DNA from: JAQUOA01 sp037443785
GTDB lineage: Bacteria; Bacteroidota; Ignavibacteria; UBA10030; UBA8401
NCBI GenBank assembly: GCA_037443785.1
Contig: JBBINR010000023.1
Location: 1 to 57,630, forward strand
Length of the DNA stretch: 57,630 nt
Direction: 5' to 3'
Part shown: positions 1-8,912 of the stretch, one piece after another
Layout of the letters: every line of letters starts with the position of its first letter
How positions within the stretch are numbered: the first letter of the stretch is position 1
Made by a program: the position numbers and the translations under genes
The notes under the pieces: generated by a model
The model's input: the letters and a program-made list of their open reading frames with translations, nothing else
Databases searched by the model: none
Told to the model about the DNA's origin: nothing

Positions 1-888
1 GGAATGGAAGTCGTTTTGCCGAGCGGAGAAATTATTATGTGTGGCGGAAAAACCGTTAAGGATGTCGCCGGATATAATCTGAAAGATTTTTTTATCGGCT
101 CCGAGGGAACACTTGGTATCTTCACAAAAATTTTATTGAAGCTCATTCCCAAACCTCAGACAAGCAAAACAATGCTTGCGTATTTCAATTCGCAGGTTGA
201 TGCAGGAAAAACCGTTTCGTCAATTATTGCGAAGAAGATTATTCCGGCGACGGTTGAATTTCTTGATAAAACGACGATTCGCTGTGTTGAAGATTTTGCA
301 AAGATTGGTTTACCCACTAACATCGAATCGTTGCTTCTTTTAGAAGTTGATGGGCATCCAAAAGTTGTGGAAGAAGAAGCTGAAAAAGTTGTCGAATGCT
401 GCCGTCAAAACAATGCCATTGAAGTAAAGATTGCCAAAACTACTGACGAAGCACTTCAACTGAAAACAGCACGACGATCGGCTTTTTCAGCATTGGCGCG
501 AACTAAACCGACAACGATTCTCGAAGATATTACCGTGCCGCGAAGCGAAATTGCAACAATGTTGAAAAGGATAGAAGAAATTTCTAAAAAATATAATATT
601 CTCATCGGCACATTTGGGCATGCCGGTGACGGGAATTTACATCCCACATGTTTGACAGATGAACGAAACAAGGAAGAAATTGAGCGAGCAGAAAAAGCGT
701 ACAAAGAAATTTTTGAAGAAGCGGTGAAGCTCGGAGGAACAATAACCGGTGAACACGGGACCGGCCTTGCAAAGAAAAAATTCCTCCATTTGTATACAGG
801 CTATACGGCAATTGAAACGATGCGTTCAATTAAAAAAGCAGTAGATCCGAATATGATTTTAAATCCAGGGAAAATATTTGAAGTATGA
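1..888 (+). CDS. glcD: Glycolate/D-lactate oxidase FAD subunit GlcD, 5'-truncated by window edge
   Basis: C-terminal part (about 295 codons) of an FAD-linked oxidase of the GlcD/D-lactate dehydrogenase family, which oxidises 2-hydroxyacids such as glycolate or D-lactate. The reading frame is open to base 1, and the ATG at 4 is internal, because GMEVVLPSGE is the family's mid-protein segment; the missing N-terminus should hold much of the FAD-binding domain. Visible hallmarks are KDVAGYNL, EGTLGI, the metal/substrate loop GHAGDGNLHP, GEHGTG and the C-terminal NPGKIF. The stop overlaps the start of glcF by 4 nt (ATGA), so the two are translationally coupled. Family assignment is secure; substrate (glycolate versus D-lactate) cannot be told from this fragment. 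Confidence 0.93.
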   Translation, partial: GMEVVLPSGEIIMCGGKTVKDVAGYNLKDFFIGSEGTLGIFTKILLKLIPKPQTSKTMLAYFNSQVDAGKTVSSIIAKKIIPATVEFLDKTTIRCVEDFAKIGLPTNIESLLLLEVDGHPKVVEEEAEKVVECCRQNNAIEVKIAKTTDEALQLKTARRSAFSALARTKPTTILEDITVPRSEIATMLKRIEEISKKYNILIGTFGHAGDGNLHPTCLTDERNKEEIERAEKAYKEIFEEAVKLGGTITGEHGTGLAKKKFLHLYTGYTAIETMRSIKKAVDPNMILNPGKIFEV

Positions 889-2189
889 ACGCACTAGCAC
901 ACACAAAATATTTTTTCGGAGTGGATATTCCAAGTGATGATTTTTTAACTCAATGTATGCATTGCGGTCTATGCCTGCCGACCTGCCCGACATTCCAACT
1001 TACCGGGAATGAAAAATCTTCACCGCGCGGAAGAATCCGGTTAATAAAATCAGTTGCTGAAGGTAAATTAGAATTTACGCAGGGATTCATTGATGAAATG
1101 AATTTCTGTTTGGACTGTCAAGCGTGTGAAACCGCATGTCCGGCGGGGGTGAAATATGGTGCATTAGTTGAATCAGCGAGAAACCAAATTCGACTTCAAA
1201 ATAAACAAGGGTGGTTGGAAAAAATTCTTAAAAGAATTTTTCTTCGGAATGTGCTTTCAAAGAACACTCTCTTAAAATTAGTTGCAAAAATGTTGTGGGC
1301 ATATCAAACTATCGGAATCGAATGGTTTATAAAAAAAACTGGAAGTGCAAAATTGATAACACCCAAATTAGCAAAGCTTCAAGAATTATCACCGCGTGTT
1401 GATAATGATTTTTTTGATGAATCATTTCCTGAAATCATAAAGCCAAGGGGAGAAATAAAATACCGCGTTGGATTTCTTTCAGGATGCTTAATGAATGTTT
1501 CCTTCTCAAAAATCAATGAAGATACGATTAAAGTGTTGCTCCATCATGATTGTGAAGTGATCATTCCTCAAAACCAAGTTTGTTGCGGCTCCTTGCAAGC
1601 TCATAGCGGCGATTTTGATATAGCAAGAGACTTAGCTCGAAAAAATATCGACGTGTTTCTTCAGTATGAATTTGATGCAATTATCATGAACTCTGCCGGA
1701 TGCGGAGCGTTCATGAAAGAATATGAGTATTATTTAAAGAGCGATTTAATATATCGTGAAAAGGCAAAAATAATATCTGCCAAAATAAAAGATATTTCAG
1801 AGTTCCTTTTTAAGATTGGGTTGAAACAACCTGAACGCTCCATTAACAAAAAAATTACCTACCACGATGCATGCCACTTAGTGCACGCGCAAAAAATTTT
1901 CAAAGAACCTCGAGAATTAATAAAACAGATTCCGGGTGTAGAATATATAGAACTTCCAGAGGCTTCATGGTGCTGCGGGAGTGCAGGGATTTATAATATT
2001 GTGAATTACGATGATTCGATGAAAATATTGGACCGAAAATTGAAAAATATCAATTGTGTAAAACCCGAATATGTCATTGCCAGCAATCCGGGATGCCTGT
2101 TACAAATTGCATCCGGTCTCAAACAGAATGGATCAAATATCACTCCAATTCATTTATCAAGTTTTCTTCGTGAAGTCTATGACGTGTAA
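885..2189 (+). CDS. glcF: Glycolate oxidase iron-sulfur subunit GlcF
   Basis: 434-aa Fe-S partner of the FAD subunit encoded just upstream, passing electrons from 2-hydroxyacid oxidation toward the quinone pool. Two ferredoxin-type 4Fe-4S motifs are visible: Cys24/27/30/34 and Cys75/78/81/85, each ending in CP. They are followed by two cysteine-rich CCG domains containing CCGSLQAHSG and CCGSAGIYN. The length fits GlcF. The start ATG overlaps the glcD stop by 4 nt. No glcE-like gene follows; the next gene is an unrelated exported hydrolase. It could equally be the Fe-S subunit of a D-lactate dehydrogenase of the same family. Confidence 0.93.
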   Translation: MNALAHTKYFFGVDIPSDDFLTQCMHCGLCLPTCPTFQLTGNEKSSPRGRIRLIKSVAEGKLEFTQGFIDEMNFCLDCQACETACPAGVKYGALVESARNQIRLQNKQGWLEKILKRIFLRNVLSKNTLLKLVAKMLWAYQTIGIEWFIKKTGSAKLITPKLAKLQELSPRVDNDFFDESFPEIIKPRGEIKYRVGFLSGCLMNVSFSKINEDTIKVLLHHDCEVIIPQNQVCCGSLQAHSGDFDIARDLARKNIDVFLQYEFDAIIMNSAGCGAFMKEYEYYLKSDLIYREKAKIISAKIKDISEFLFKIGLKQPERSINKKITYHDACHLVHAQKIFKEPRELIKQIPGVEYIELPEASWCCGSAGIYNIVNYDDSMKILDRKLKNINCVKPEYVIASNPGCLLQIASGLKQNGSNITPIHLSSFLREVYDV

Positions 2190-2240
2190 GTAAATGTTTT
2201 AAAAGATTTTACTCGTAAGTGTAACTTGAAAGGATCTAGT

Positions 2241-3305
2241 ATGTCAAAAATTAATCGACGAAATTTTCTTTCACAATCGCTTGTTGCTTCAGCCGCTTTT
2301 TCAATTCCTGCTTGGTCATCTGCTCAAGTAAAAAATCAAAACGAAGTTCGAAAAACAGTTGTTATCTCAAGTGGCAATGGAATCCGCGCCACTGAGAAAG
2401 CAATGGAATTGATAAACACTGGAGCGGATGCCTTAGATGCCGTAATCGCTGGCGTTAATATTATTGAAGATGATCCTGAAGATATGACTGTCGGATACGG
2501 GGGTCTTCCGAATGAAGATGGAATCGTTGAACTTGATGCGAGCGTAATGCATGGTCCATCGCATCGGTGTGGTGCAGTCGCATCACTTCAAAATATTAAA
2601 AATCCTTCGAAGGTTGCAAAAGTTGTTATGGAAAGGACCGATCATGTTCTGTTAGTCGGAGAAGGTGCGTTGAAGTTCGCACGAATGCATGGTTTTAAAG
2701 AAGAAAATCTTTTAACAGAGAAAGCTCGCGAAGCGTGGCTTCAATGGAAAGAAAGTTTAAGCGCAGAAGATGATTACCTTCCACCTCATTCGATCAACGA
2801 TAAAAATATCGGGCACTCCTTAAAAGATGTTTTATCAACGTACGGCACGATCAATTGTGTGGCAAAAGACTTACAGGGAAATATTTCTGGAGTAACGACG
2901 ACGAGTGGATTATCATATAAAATTCCAGGAAGAGTTGGTGATTCGCCAATCATTGGTGCCGGACTTTATGTGGATAATGAAGTCGGTGGAGCAGGCTCTA
3001 CGGGAAGAGGAGAAGCTAATCTAGCGAATTGCAGTTCCGTAATGATTGTTGAATACATGCGTCAAGGGAAATCTCCCGAAGAGGCATGCTTACTTGCATG
3101 TAAACGAATAGCTGAACATACGAAAGAAAAAAGATTATTCGATGATGATGGCAGACCGAATTTTAACGTCTCCTTTTACGCACTTAATAAGCGTGGAGAA
3201 TACGGTAGTGCCGCGATTTGGAGCGGCGCAAAATTTACACTGCATGATGGCATCGTAAATAGAAAATTGGAATCAGCATATTTGTTTAAGCGAAAATCAG
3301 AATAA
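2241..3305 (+). CDS. Tat-exported N4-(beta-N-acetylglucosaminyl)-L-asparaginase / isoaspartyl peptidase family (asparaginase_2)
   Basis: 354-aa Ntn-hydrolase that should self-cleave into alpha and beta chains and hydrolyse the amide of glycosylated Asn or isoaspartyl peptides. The N-terminus carries a twin-arginine signal (NRRNFLSQS, then a hydrophobic stretch and an AQ cleavage region), so it is exported folded. The predicted autocleavage nucleophile is Thr203, in YGTINCV; the beta chain continues with GRVGDSPIIGAG and GAGSTGRGE, as in the Flavobacterium glycosylasparaginase. A TTG at 2226 would add 5 residues, but the ATG at 2241 is preceded by AAAGGA at 6-nt spacing and puts the RR motif near the terminus, so I chose it. 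Exact substrate is uncertain. Confidence 0.88.
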   Translation: MSKINRRNFLSQSLVASAAFSIPAWSSAQVKNQNEVRKTVVISSGNGIRATEKAMELINTGADALDAVIAGVNIIEDDPEDMTVGYGGLPNEDGIVELDASVMHGPSHRCGAVASLQNIKNPSKVAKVVMERTDHVLLVGEGALKFARMHGFKEENLLTEKAREAWLQWKESLSAEDDYLPPHSINDKNIGHSLKDVLSTYGTINCVAKDLQGNISGVTTTSGLSYKIPGRVGDSPIIGAGLYVDNEVGGAGSTGRGEANLANCSSVMIVEYMRQGKSPEEACLLACKRIAEHTKEKRLFDDDGRPNFNVSFYALNKRGEYGSAAIWSGAKFTLHDGIVNRKLESAYLFKRKSE

Positions 3306-3310
3306 TTTTT

Positions 3311-3339
3311 TTGGAAACTTGTGCCAGATTTTATATATT
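3311..3339 (+). promoter_or_regulatory. Promoter of tRNA-Leu
   Basis: TTGGAA (3311-3316), a 17-nt spacer and TATATT (3334-3339). The predicted transcription start near 3346 is about 6 nt before the tRNA 5' end. The same architecture with the same spacer occurs before rimP, the SDR gene and ssrA. Confidence 0.55.
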
Positions 3340-3352
3340 GATATCACACTTA

Positions 3353-3437
3353 GCCGAAATGGCGGAATTGGTAGACGCGCTGGACTCAAAATCCAGTTCC
3401 CCTTAAAGGAGTGTCGGTTCGAGTCCGACTTTCGGCA
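3353..3437 (+). tRNA. tRNA-Leu (anticodon CAA)
   Basis: Class II tRNA with all arms readable. Acceptor strand GCCGAAA (3353-3359) pairs with TTTCGGC (3430-3436), followed by discriminator A3437. The anticodon stem CTGGA/TCCAG encloses loop CTCAAAA, giving anticodon CAA, which reads UUG. A variable arm (TTCCCCTTAAAGGAG) follows, and the T-arm is GTCGG-TTCGAGT-CCGAC. The 3' CCA is not encoded (CGA follows), so it must be added enzymatically. Confidence 0.97.
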
Positions 3438-3444
3438 CGAAAAG

Positions 3445-3475
3445 AGTCACCAAGCAAATGCGCGGTGACTTTTTC
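3445..3475 (+). terminator. Rho-independent terminator after tRNA-Leu
   Basis: Inverted repeat AGTCACC (3445-3451) / GGTGACT (3464-3470), followed by a T-rich run and preceded by A residues that extend the pairing. It starts 8 nt after the tRNA, so the tRNA is a single-gene transcript. Confidence 0.85.
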
Positions 3476-3534
3476 ATTTTATTTTAATGGAGGTTTGATG
3501 TAACTTTTTACTGTTGATTCACTCACATAACTTC

Positions 3535-6500
3535 ATGATTCGATCAATAGTAAAAATAATCTCTCTGTCGACTGTGCTTGCCGTGATTGCATTTTCGCAA
3601 TCCACTTTTTCAGTTCACACCGATTCATTTTCACTGATAGAACCCGACTCTTCTCGAATTTTTCATTTAACAAAAAATTTCATCTTTGAATCATCCATTA
3701 CTGTTCGATGCGACTCATCGCCTATTTCTTCATTCACTTTTAATAAATCTACAAACAGCGTTCTCATTGATTCTGCAAGTTTAATGCACTGCCGACAGGG
3801 GAATCTTTTTATTTCTTATTCTTATTTGCCGTTAGCATTAAAACCGTCATATAGTTTGCGGACACTTAGTATTAAATCGGATAGCAGCGATTCAAAGAAA
3901 AAGAGAATTTCTATTTTACAAACGGAAGGAGTTTTCACAAATATTTTTGGATCTGAGATTTCGAAAAGCGGGTCCATTTCACGAGGTTTCATTGTTGGTT
4001 CAAATCGTGATTTAACATTGAGCTCCGGTTTCCGTTTGCAGATGTCCGGAAAATTATCAGATGATATCGATATTCTCGCCGCTCTTACCGATGAAAATAC
4101 TCCTCTTCAACCTCAAGGCAACACGCAGACCCTTCAAGAGATTGACAATATTTTTGTTGAAGTTAAAAGTCCCGTTTACACCGCAACACTTGGTGATTTT
4201 CAATTTAATTCTCTGCAGAGCGAGTTTGTGAATGTGAACAGAAAATTACAGGGAGCAAAAATTGATGCACATTATGAAGAGCTTGACCCTAAAACTCAAG
4301 TGATGTTTACTGCGGCGTCAACGAAGGGCAAATTTCATACAAATCAGTTTCAGGGAATTGACGGCGTTCAGGGGCCTTATCGCGTGACAGGAAAAAACAA
4401 TGAACGGAACATTATTGTTATTGCGGGCACGGAGAAAGTATATGTTGACGGGGAATTGATGACACGCGGAGAAAATAATGATTATTCAATTGAATATGGA
4501 AGTGCTGAAATTACTTTTTCAACTACACGATTAATGACCAGCGCCTCGCGAATCGTTGTCGATTTTGAATATTCCGACAGACAGTTCACGAGAAACTTTT
4601 TGGGTGGAAGTGTGAAAAGTGAATTCCACCGGAACATTTCTGTTATGGCAAATTATCTTCGTGAAGGGGATGACCAGGATTCACCCATTGATGTTTCACT
4701 GACTTCCGAAGATAAAAATATTCTTTCACAAGCAGGAAACAAACTTGCGAGCAAAACGGGTATAGTGTACGTTGGCAGAGACTCGTCAGGATTAGGGAAA
4801 GGATATTATGTTGTCGTTGATACGATTATTGTGAGTGACACACTCAGATTTTATCGATACCAGCCAAATGATCCCAATTCGGTTTATACTATTTCATTTT
4901 CAAACGTGGGTGCTGGGAGTGGCGATTACATCCGGGAAGGAATCGGGAAATATCGTTTTGTCGGGGTAAAGGCCGGACAATTTCTTCCAATCGTGTTTCT
5001 TCCATCTCCACAATTACACCAATTGTATTCTGTGCAAACGATTATCACGCCAATAAATGACCTTGAATTTAATGGAGAATATGCTGCGAGCAGCTTTGAT
5101 CAAAACAGGTTTTCTGGAGTTGATGATAATTCGAACTCAGGAGCGGCATTGAAGATGTCCTTGAAATATTCTGCAAAAAATATTCACCTTGGAAATTCCA
5201 ATATTGGTTCGTTGGAATTTTTTATGTATGAACGATACAAAGATTCTCGATTTACCACGTTTGACAGAATTGATGTTGTTGAATTCGGACGAAAATGGAG
5301 CACCGATAGTATTTCAATTGTTTCAAGCGTATCTGAAGAAATTAGAGAAGAACGGTTGACATATACCCCCATAAGTGGGGTAATACTGAATTCCGGTTTT
5401 GGAACGCTGAATCAGGGAAGTCAATTTTCGTCTACTCGCTACGATGGTGCTTTGAATGTGAAAATTGAAAATTATCCAAATCTAGCATATGCTTTCGAAC
5501 AAATTTCTGGAAACGAAAATTTTTCAGGACTTTCAAATTTGTGGTTTCGACAAAAAGGGCAATCGAATTATACTTTCGGTTTCTTTACGCCTTCAATGAG
5601 ATTCGAAGAAGAAAACAGAGAGGTTCTTCTCAAAACTAACGACTCGTTAACAAGTCCAAGTTTCTCTTTTCTCCTGTATTCGCCAAAATTGGATGTAAAA
5701 AATTTCTATGGGATTGATCTTAGTTCTGAAGTAGAATGGAGAAATGATAAATCGTTTTATTCAGGAGAGGTGGTTCCTCAATCTAATTCGTTTACCCAAA
5801 CCTATGGTGCTGCTGTAAAAGAAATGCAAAATTTCTCTCTTTCATCGGCAGTGATAGTACGAAAAAAAGTTTTTGAAAAAAAGTTTCAATCAACCAACAC
5901 AAATCAACAAACCACGTTGGTGAAAATACAGTCTCGATACCGCCCATTTTCACAAGGAATTGATCTTGATGCATTTTATGAAGCAGCCGCGCAACGAACG
6001 GCGAAATTGGAAAGAGTCTTTTATAAAGTTAGGAAAGGGGAAGGGCAATATGTTTGGGTAGATGCTAATGGAAACGGGATCGTTGATCTCGACAACGAAA
6101 ACGAATTTAAACCGGATCGTTATGACGGAGAATATGTTGCACTGACACTAAACAGCGATGAATTAATTCCCGTTGTAAATCTGAAAATATCATCCAGATT
6201 AAAGCTTACCCCCAGTCGCTTTTTAACAGAACAACGCTCATTTTTTCAAAAAATTATATCGAACATTTCAACAGAAACGTTTGCGCGTGTCGAAGAGCGA
6301 TCAACCGAAAAAAATACTGATGCTATTTATTTCTTGCATCTAAATCGTTTTCTTCAACCGACAACAACGTTGTCAGGGTTTCAATTTATCCAACAAGACT
6401 TGTTCCTTTTTGAAAGCAACCCCGGATATTCAATCAGATTTCGTTTCAATCAACGAAAGGGACTAAACAGCTTTGCAACCGGCAATGAAAAAAATTATTC

Positions 6501-7026
6501 AAGAGAGCGTTCAATTCGAACAAGACTTCAAATCTCTAATGATATATCGAATCAAACGGATCTCGTGATGCGCGATGATAACGCCCTTTCCGCATCGCAA
6601 ATAAATCAATCACGGCAAATTCAAAGCTCGTCATTTATTACTGATCTTTCTTATCGGCCGGAACAATTTCTTGAAATAGGACTCAAACTTGAAACGACTC
6701 AAGCAGATGATATTATTGGACCTATTCCGATTTCAGCAAACTTTAACGGACAAACTTTACGATCAGTAATTGCCTTTCAGGGGAATGGTCAAATCCGTCT
6801 CGATTTTTCACGCGAAGAGGTATTGATTGCGCAAAATCCGATAGGCTATATTCCTCCGTATGAATTGACTTCGGGAAGAGAAATTGGGAAAAATTTTCTT
6901 TGGAGCGCCGCATCGGAATATCGACTCGCTGGAAATCTGCAATTTTCACTGCAATACAACGGCAGAACAACATCGAAAGCAAATATCATTCACACGGGAA
7001 GAATGGAAGTACGTGCATTTTTCTAG
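3535..7026 (+). CDS. Giant outer-membrane beta-barrel / surface protein of unknown function
   Basis: About 1163 aa, not assignable to a characterised family. The ATG at 3535 begins a clear signal peptide (MIRSIVKIISL..., cleavage near AFSQS); a TTG at 3514 would add 7 residues. Most of the protein is alternating polar/aromatic beta-strand sequence and it ends in Arg-Ala-Phe-Phe, the terminal aromatic expected of a BAM-assembled outer-membrane barrel. Near residues 260-350 are PYRVTGKNNER, GTEKVYVDGELMTRGE and RIVVDFEYS, and near residue 840 an Asp/Asn-rich DANGNGIVDLDNENEF segment that could bind calcium. I recall similar uncharacterised giant proteins from the Ignavibacteria/Chlorobi group, but cannot verify this here. 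It stands alone between a tRNA and rimP. Confidence 0.8.
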   Translation: MIRSIVKIISLSTVLAVIAFSQSTFSVHTDSFSLIEPDSSRIFHLTKNFIFESSITVRCDSSPISSFTFNKSTNSVLIDSASLMHCRQGNLFISYSYLPLALKPSYSLRTLSIKSDSSDSKKKRISILQTEGVFTNIFGSEISKSGSISRGFIVGSNRDLTLSSGFRLQMSGKLSDDIDILAALTDENTPLQPQGNTQTLQEIDNIFVEVKSPVYTATLGDFQFNSLQSEFVNVNRKLQGAKIDAHYEELDPKTQVMFTAASTKGKFHTNQFQGIDGVQGPYRVTGKNNERNIIVIAGTEKVYVDGELMTRGENNDYSIEYGSAEITFSTTRLMTSASRIVVDFEYSDRQFTRNFLGGSVKSEFHRNISVMANYLREGDDQDSPIDVSLTSEDKNILSQAGNKLASKTGIVYVGRDSSGLGKGYYVVVDTIIVSDTLRFYRYQPNDPNSVYTISFSNVGAGSGDYIREGIGKYRFVGVKAGQFLPIVFLPSPQLHQLYSVQTIITPINDLEFNGEYAASSFDQNRFSGVDDNSNSGAALKMSLKYSAKNIHLGNSNIGSLEFFMYERYKDSRFTTFDRIDVVEFGRKWSTDSISIVSSVSEEIREERLTYTPISGVILNSGFGTLNQGSQFSSTRYDGALNVKIENYPNLAYAFEQISGNENFSGLSNLWFRQKGQSNYTFGFFTPSMRFEEENREVLLKTNDSLTSPSFSFLLYSPKLDVKNFYGIDLSSEVEWRNDKSFYSGEVVPQSNSFTQTYGAAVKEMQNFSLSSAVIVRKKVFEKKFQSTNTNQQTTLVKIQSRYRPFSQGIDLDAFYEAAAQRTAKLERVFYKVRKGEGQYVWVDANGNGIVDLDNENEFKPDRYDGEYVALTLNSDELIPVVNLKISSRLKLTPSRFLTEQRSFFQKIISNISTETFARVEERSTEKNTDAIYFLHLNRFLQPTTTLSGFQFIQQDLFLFESNPGYSIRFRFNQRKGLNSFATGNEKNYSRERSIRTRLQISNDISNQTDLVMRDDNALSASQINQSRQIQSSSFITDLSYRPEQFLEIGLKLETTQADDIIGPIPISANFNGQTLRSVIAFQGNGQIRLDFSREEVLIAQNPIGYIPPYELTSGREIGKNFLWSAASEYRLAGNLQFSLQYNGRTTSKANIIHTGRMEVRAFF

Positions 7027-7039
7027 GCGGAATTATGTC

Positions 7040-7068
7040 TTGCTAATCCTGTGAGACTTCCGTATATT
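7040..7068 (+). promoter_or_regulatory. Promoter of the rimP-nusA-infB cluster
   Basis: TTGCTA (7040-7045), a 17-nt spacer and TATATT (7063-7068). Predicted start near 7075, leaving a leader of about 45 nt that consists mostly of the hairpin at 7078-7109. Confidence 0.5.
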
Positions 7069-7077
7069 ATTGGCGTT

Positions 7078-7109
7078 AAAGTCCCGCCTCAATTGCGGGA
7101 CTTTTTTTT
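7078..7109 (+). terminator. Intrinsic terminator / leader hairpin immediately before rimP
   Basis: AAAGTCCCGC (7078-7087), a 7-nt loop, GCGGGAC (7095-7101) and eight T residues (7102-7109): a canonical rho-independent terminator. It can end the transcript of the outer-membrane gene that stops at 7026. Because the candidate rimP promoter lies upstream of it, it would also be the first structure in the rimP mRNA, 11 nt before the start codon. Confidence 0.85.
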
Positions 7110-7120
7110 GATGGACAACT

Positions 7121-7579
7121 ATGGCGCTGAATTTAATTGAAAATTTGCGAAAAATCGCACTTCCAATCGTTGAAAGACACGGTGCGTATATTGTTGAGTT
7201 GATTGTACGGGGTGAACGTTCCAGTAAAGTTGTTGAGTTATATGTGGACACCGATTCCGGAATTTCAATTGATCTTTGCACGAGTATCAGCAGAGAATTT
7301 TCAATGCAATTAGACGAAGAAGATGTTATTGCAGGACGATACCGTTTAGATGTTTCTTCACCTGGTGTTGGCCGTCCGTTGAAATTACCGAGACAATATA
7401 TAAGAAATGTTGGCCGCTCGATCAAAATAAAAATTACAACTGAATCTGGAACTGCAATCATTGAAGGCAAATTAATGGAAGCGAAAGATGACAGTATTGT
7501 TGTTTCAACGGCAGCGAGGAATTCAGAAATACCGACAAGAAATATTGTTGAAGCAACCATCGTTCCACAGATCAAATAA
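7121..7579 (+). CDS. rimP: Ribosome maturation factor RimP
   Basis: 152-aa RimP, required for maturation of the 30S subunit. Visible family features are the N-terminal ERHGAYIVELIV region, VVELYVDTDSGI, the SPGVGRPLK motif and a C-terminal SH3-like half. It starts the classic rimP-nusA-infB-rbfA-truB gene order. No good Shine-Dalgarno is seen; the leader is a hairpin plus U-run. A 9-codon ORF (7111-7140) begins 10 nt upstream in another frame and overlaps the rimP start. Confidence 0.95.
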   Translation: MALNLIENLRKIALPIVERHGAYIVELIVRGERSSKVVELYVDTDSGISIDLCTSISREFSMQLDEEDVIAGRYRLDVSSPGVGRPLKLPRQYIRNVGRSIKIKITTESGTAIIEGKLMEAKDDSIVVSTAARNSEIPTRNIVEATIVPQIK

Positions 7580-7609
7580 TGTTAGCTATAATTTTTTTGG
7601 AGATATAAA

Positions 7610-8884
7610 ATGAATCATGAGATAGTCGAATCCTTTTCAGGACTTGTGCGGGATAAAAGCATCGATAAAGATATTCTTGCCGGAATTGTAGAAGATATTT
7701 TCGGCATGATGGTGCGAAAAAAATACGGACAAGATGCAAAATTCGATGTTGTCGTCAACATGGATAAAGGCGATATCGAAATTTACCTTGAAAGAGAAGT
7801 GGTGGCTGTCGTCGAAAACCCAAATACGCAGATCGACGTGGAAAATGCTCGAAAGTTATCGGGAGAAGAACTGGAAGTTGGTGAAGAGTATGTAGAGATT
7901 ATTCCTCTGGTGCAATTTGGCCGCCGCCTTGTAACAACTGCAAAACAAAATTTCACCCAACGAATTAAAGAGATCGAAAAAGAATTAATTTACAGTGAAT
8001 ATTCAAATTCAGTTGGCGAAATTATTGTCGGCGAAGTTTATCAGATCCGAAATAACGATCTGTTGATTATGCACAATAAAAATGAATTGTTGCTGCCACG
8101 TGGCGAACAAATTCCTAAAGAACGTTTCAAAAAGGGCGACACCGTTCGTGGCATCGTGAAAGAAGTGCGGAAGAACACCAGCAATCCCGTCGTAGTCATT
8201 TCTCGTACGGATGGACGATTTCTTGAACGGCTATTCGAATTAGAAATCCCCGAAGTGTATGACGGTATTATTGATATTAAAAGTATTGCGCGGGAGCCCG
8301 GCGAACGTGCTAAAGTTGCCGTCGAATCGTCCGATGACCGCATTGACGCAGTCGGTGCATGTGTTGGAATGAAGGGTGTGCGTATTCATGCAATTGTTCG
8401 CGAGTTGAACAATGAAAATATCGACGTAATCAATTACAGTACCGATCCAGTTGTATTTCTCACAAGAGCGTTGGCTCCTGCAAAATTAAAAGATATCTCG
8501 CTTGATAAAGAGAATAAGAAAGCGGTCGTCACGGTGGCGGAAGATCAGGTTTCGATGGCTATCGGAAAAGGAGGACAAAATATTCGTCTTGCAAGCAAGT
8601 TAACGGGATATGAGATTCAATTGGTGAAAGAAGGAAACGAATACGATATCGATCTTGCAGAATTCAAAGAAGAACTTGGCGAAGAATTGTTCAATAAATT
8701 TATTGAAGCAGGATATGAGACTGCAAAAGAAGTTATTGATGCCGATCTCGCTGATCTTGTAGAAGAAATTGGAATTGAAGAGGGTAAACTCACAGAACTT
8801 GTAGAACTGATTAAAAAAGAATACGAAGAAGCAGAGGTAGATGAAGAAGAAGAAGAAAGCGAACAGCCGAAAACATCTGCTTAA
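7610..8884 (+). CDS. nusA: Transcription termination/antitermination factor NusA
   Basis: 424-aa NusA, which binds RNA polymerase and modulates pausing, termination and antitermination. Order: N-terminal polymerase-binding domain (about 1-125), S1 domain (about 130-200, VGEIIVGEVYQI), a KH domain with GMKGVR near 252, and a second KH domain with IGKGGQNIRLA near 318. A helix-hairpin-helix-like segment (about 345-410) and a short Glu-rich tail (EEEEES) follow. Preceded by GGAGAT at a good distance from the ATG. Lies 30 nt after rimP and 28 nt before infB. Confidence 0.97.
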   Translation: MNHEIVESFSGLVRDKSIDKDILAGIVEDIFGMMVRKKYGQDAKFDVVVNMDKGDIEIYLEREVVAVVENPNTQIDVENARKLSGEELEVGEEYVEIIPLVQFGRRLVTTAKQNFTQRIKEIEKELIYSEYSNSVGEIIVGEVYQIRNNDLLIMHNKNELLLPRGEQIPKERFKKGDTVRGIVKEVRKNTSNPVVVISRTDGRFLERLFELEIPEVYDGIIDIKSIAREPGERAKVAVESSDDRIDAVGACVGMKGVRIHAIVRELNNENIDVINYSTDPVVFLTRALAPAKLKDISLDKENKKAVVTVAEDQVSMAIGKGGQNIRLASKLTGYEIQLVKEGNEYDIDLAEFKEELGEELFNKFIEAGYETAKEVIDADLADLVEEIGIEEGKLTELVELIKKEYEEAEVDEEEEESEQPKTSA

Positions 8885-8912
8885 CGCTCGTATTGTCTAA
8901 CGAAGGAATGTA

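Noticed and set aside
2190..2240. Weak inverted repeat AGTAAA...TTTACT after glcF as a terminator
   Set aside because: Only about six AT-dominated pairs and no T-run, so not supported.
7033..7575. 180-codon minus-strand open frame opposite rimP
   Set aside because: Shadow of rimP with no domain, and it spans the rimP promoter and terminator hairpin.
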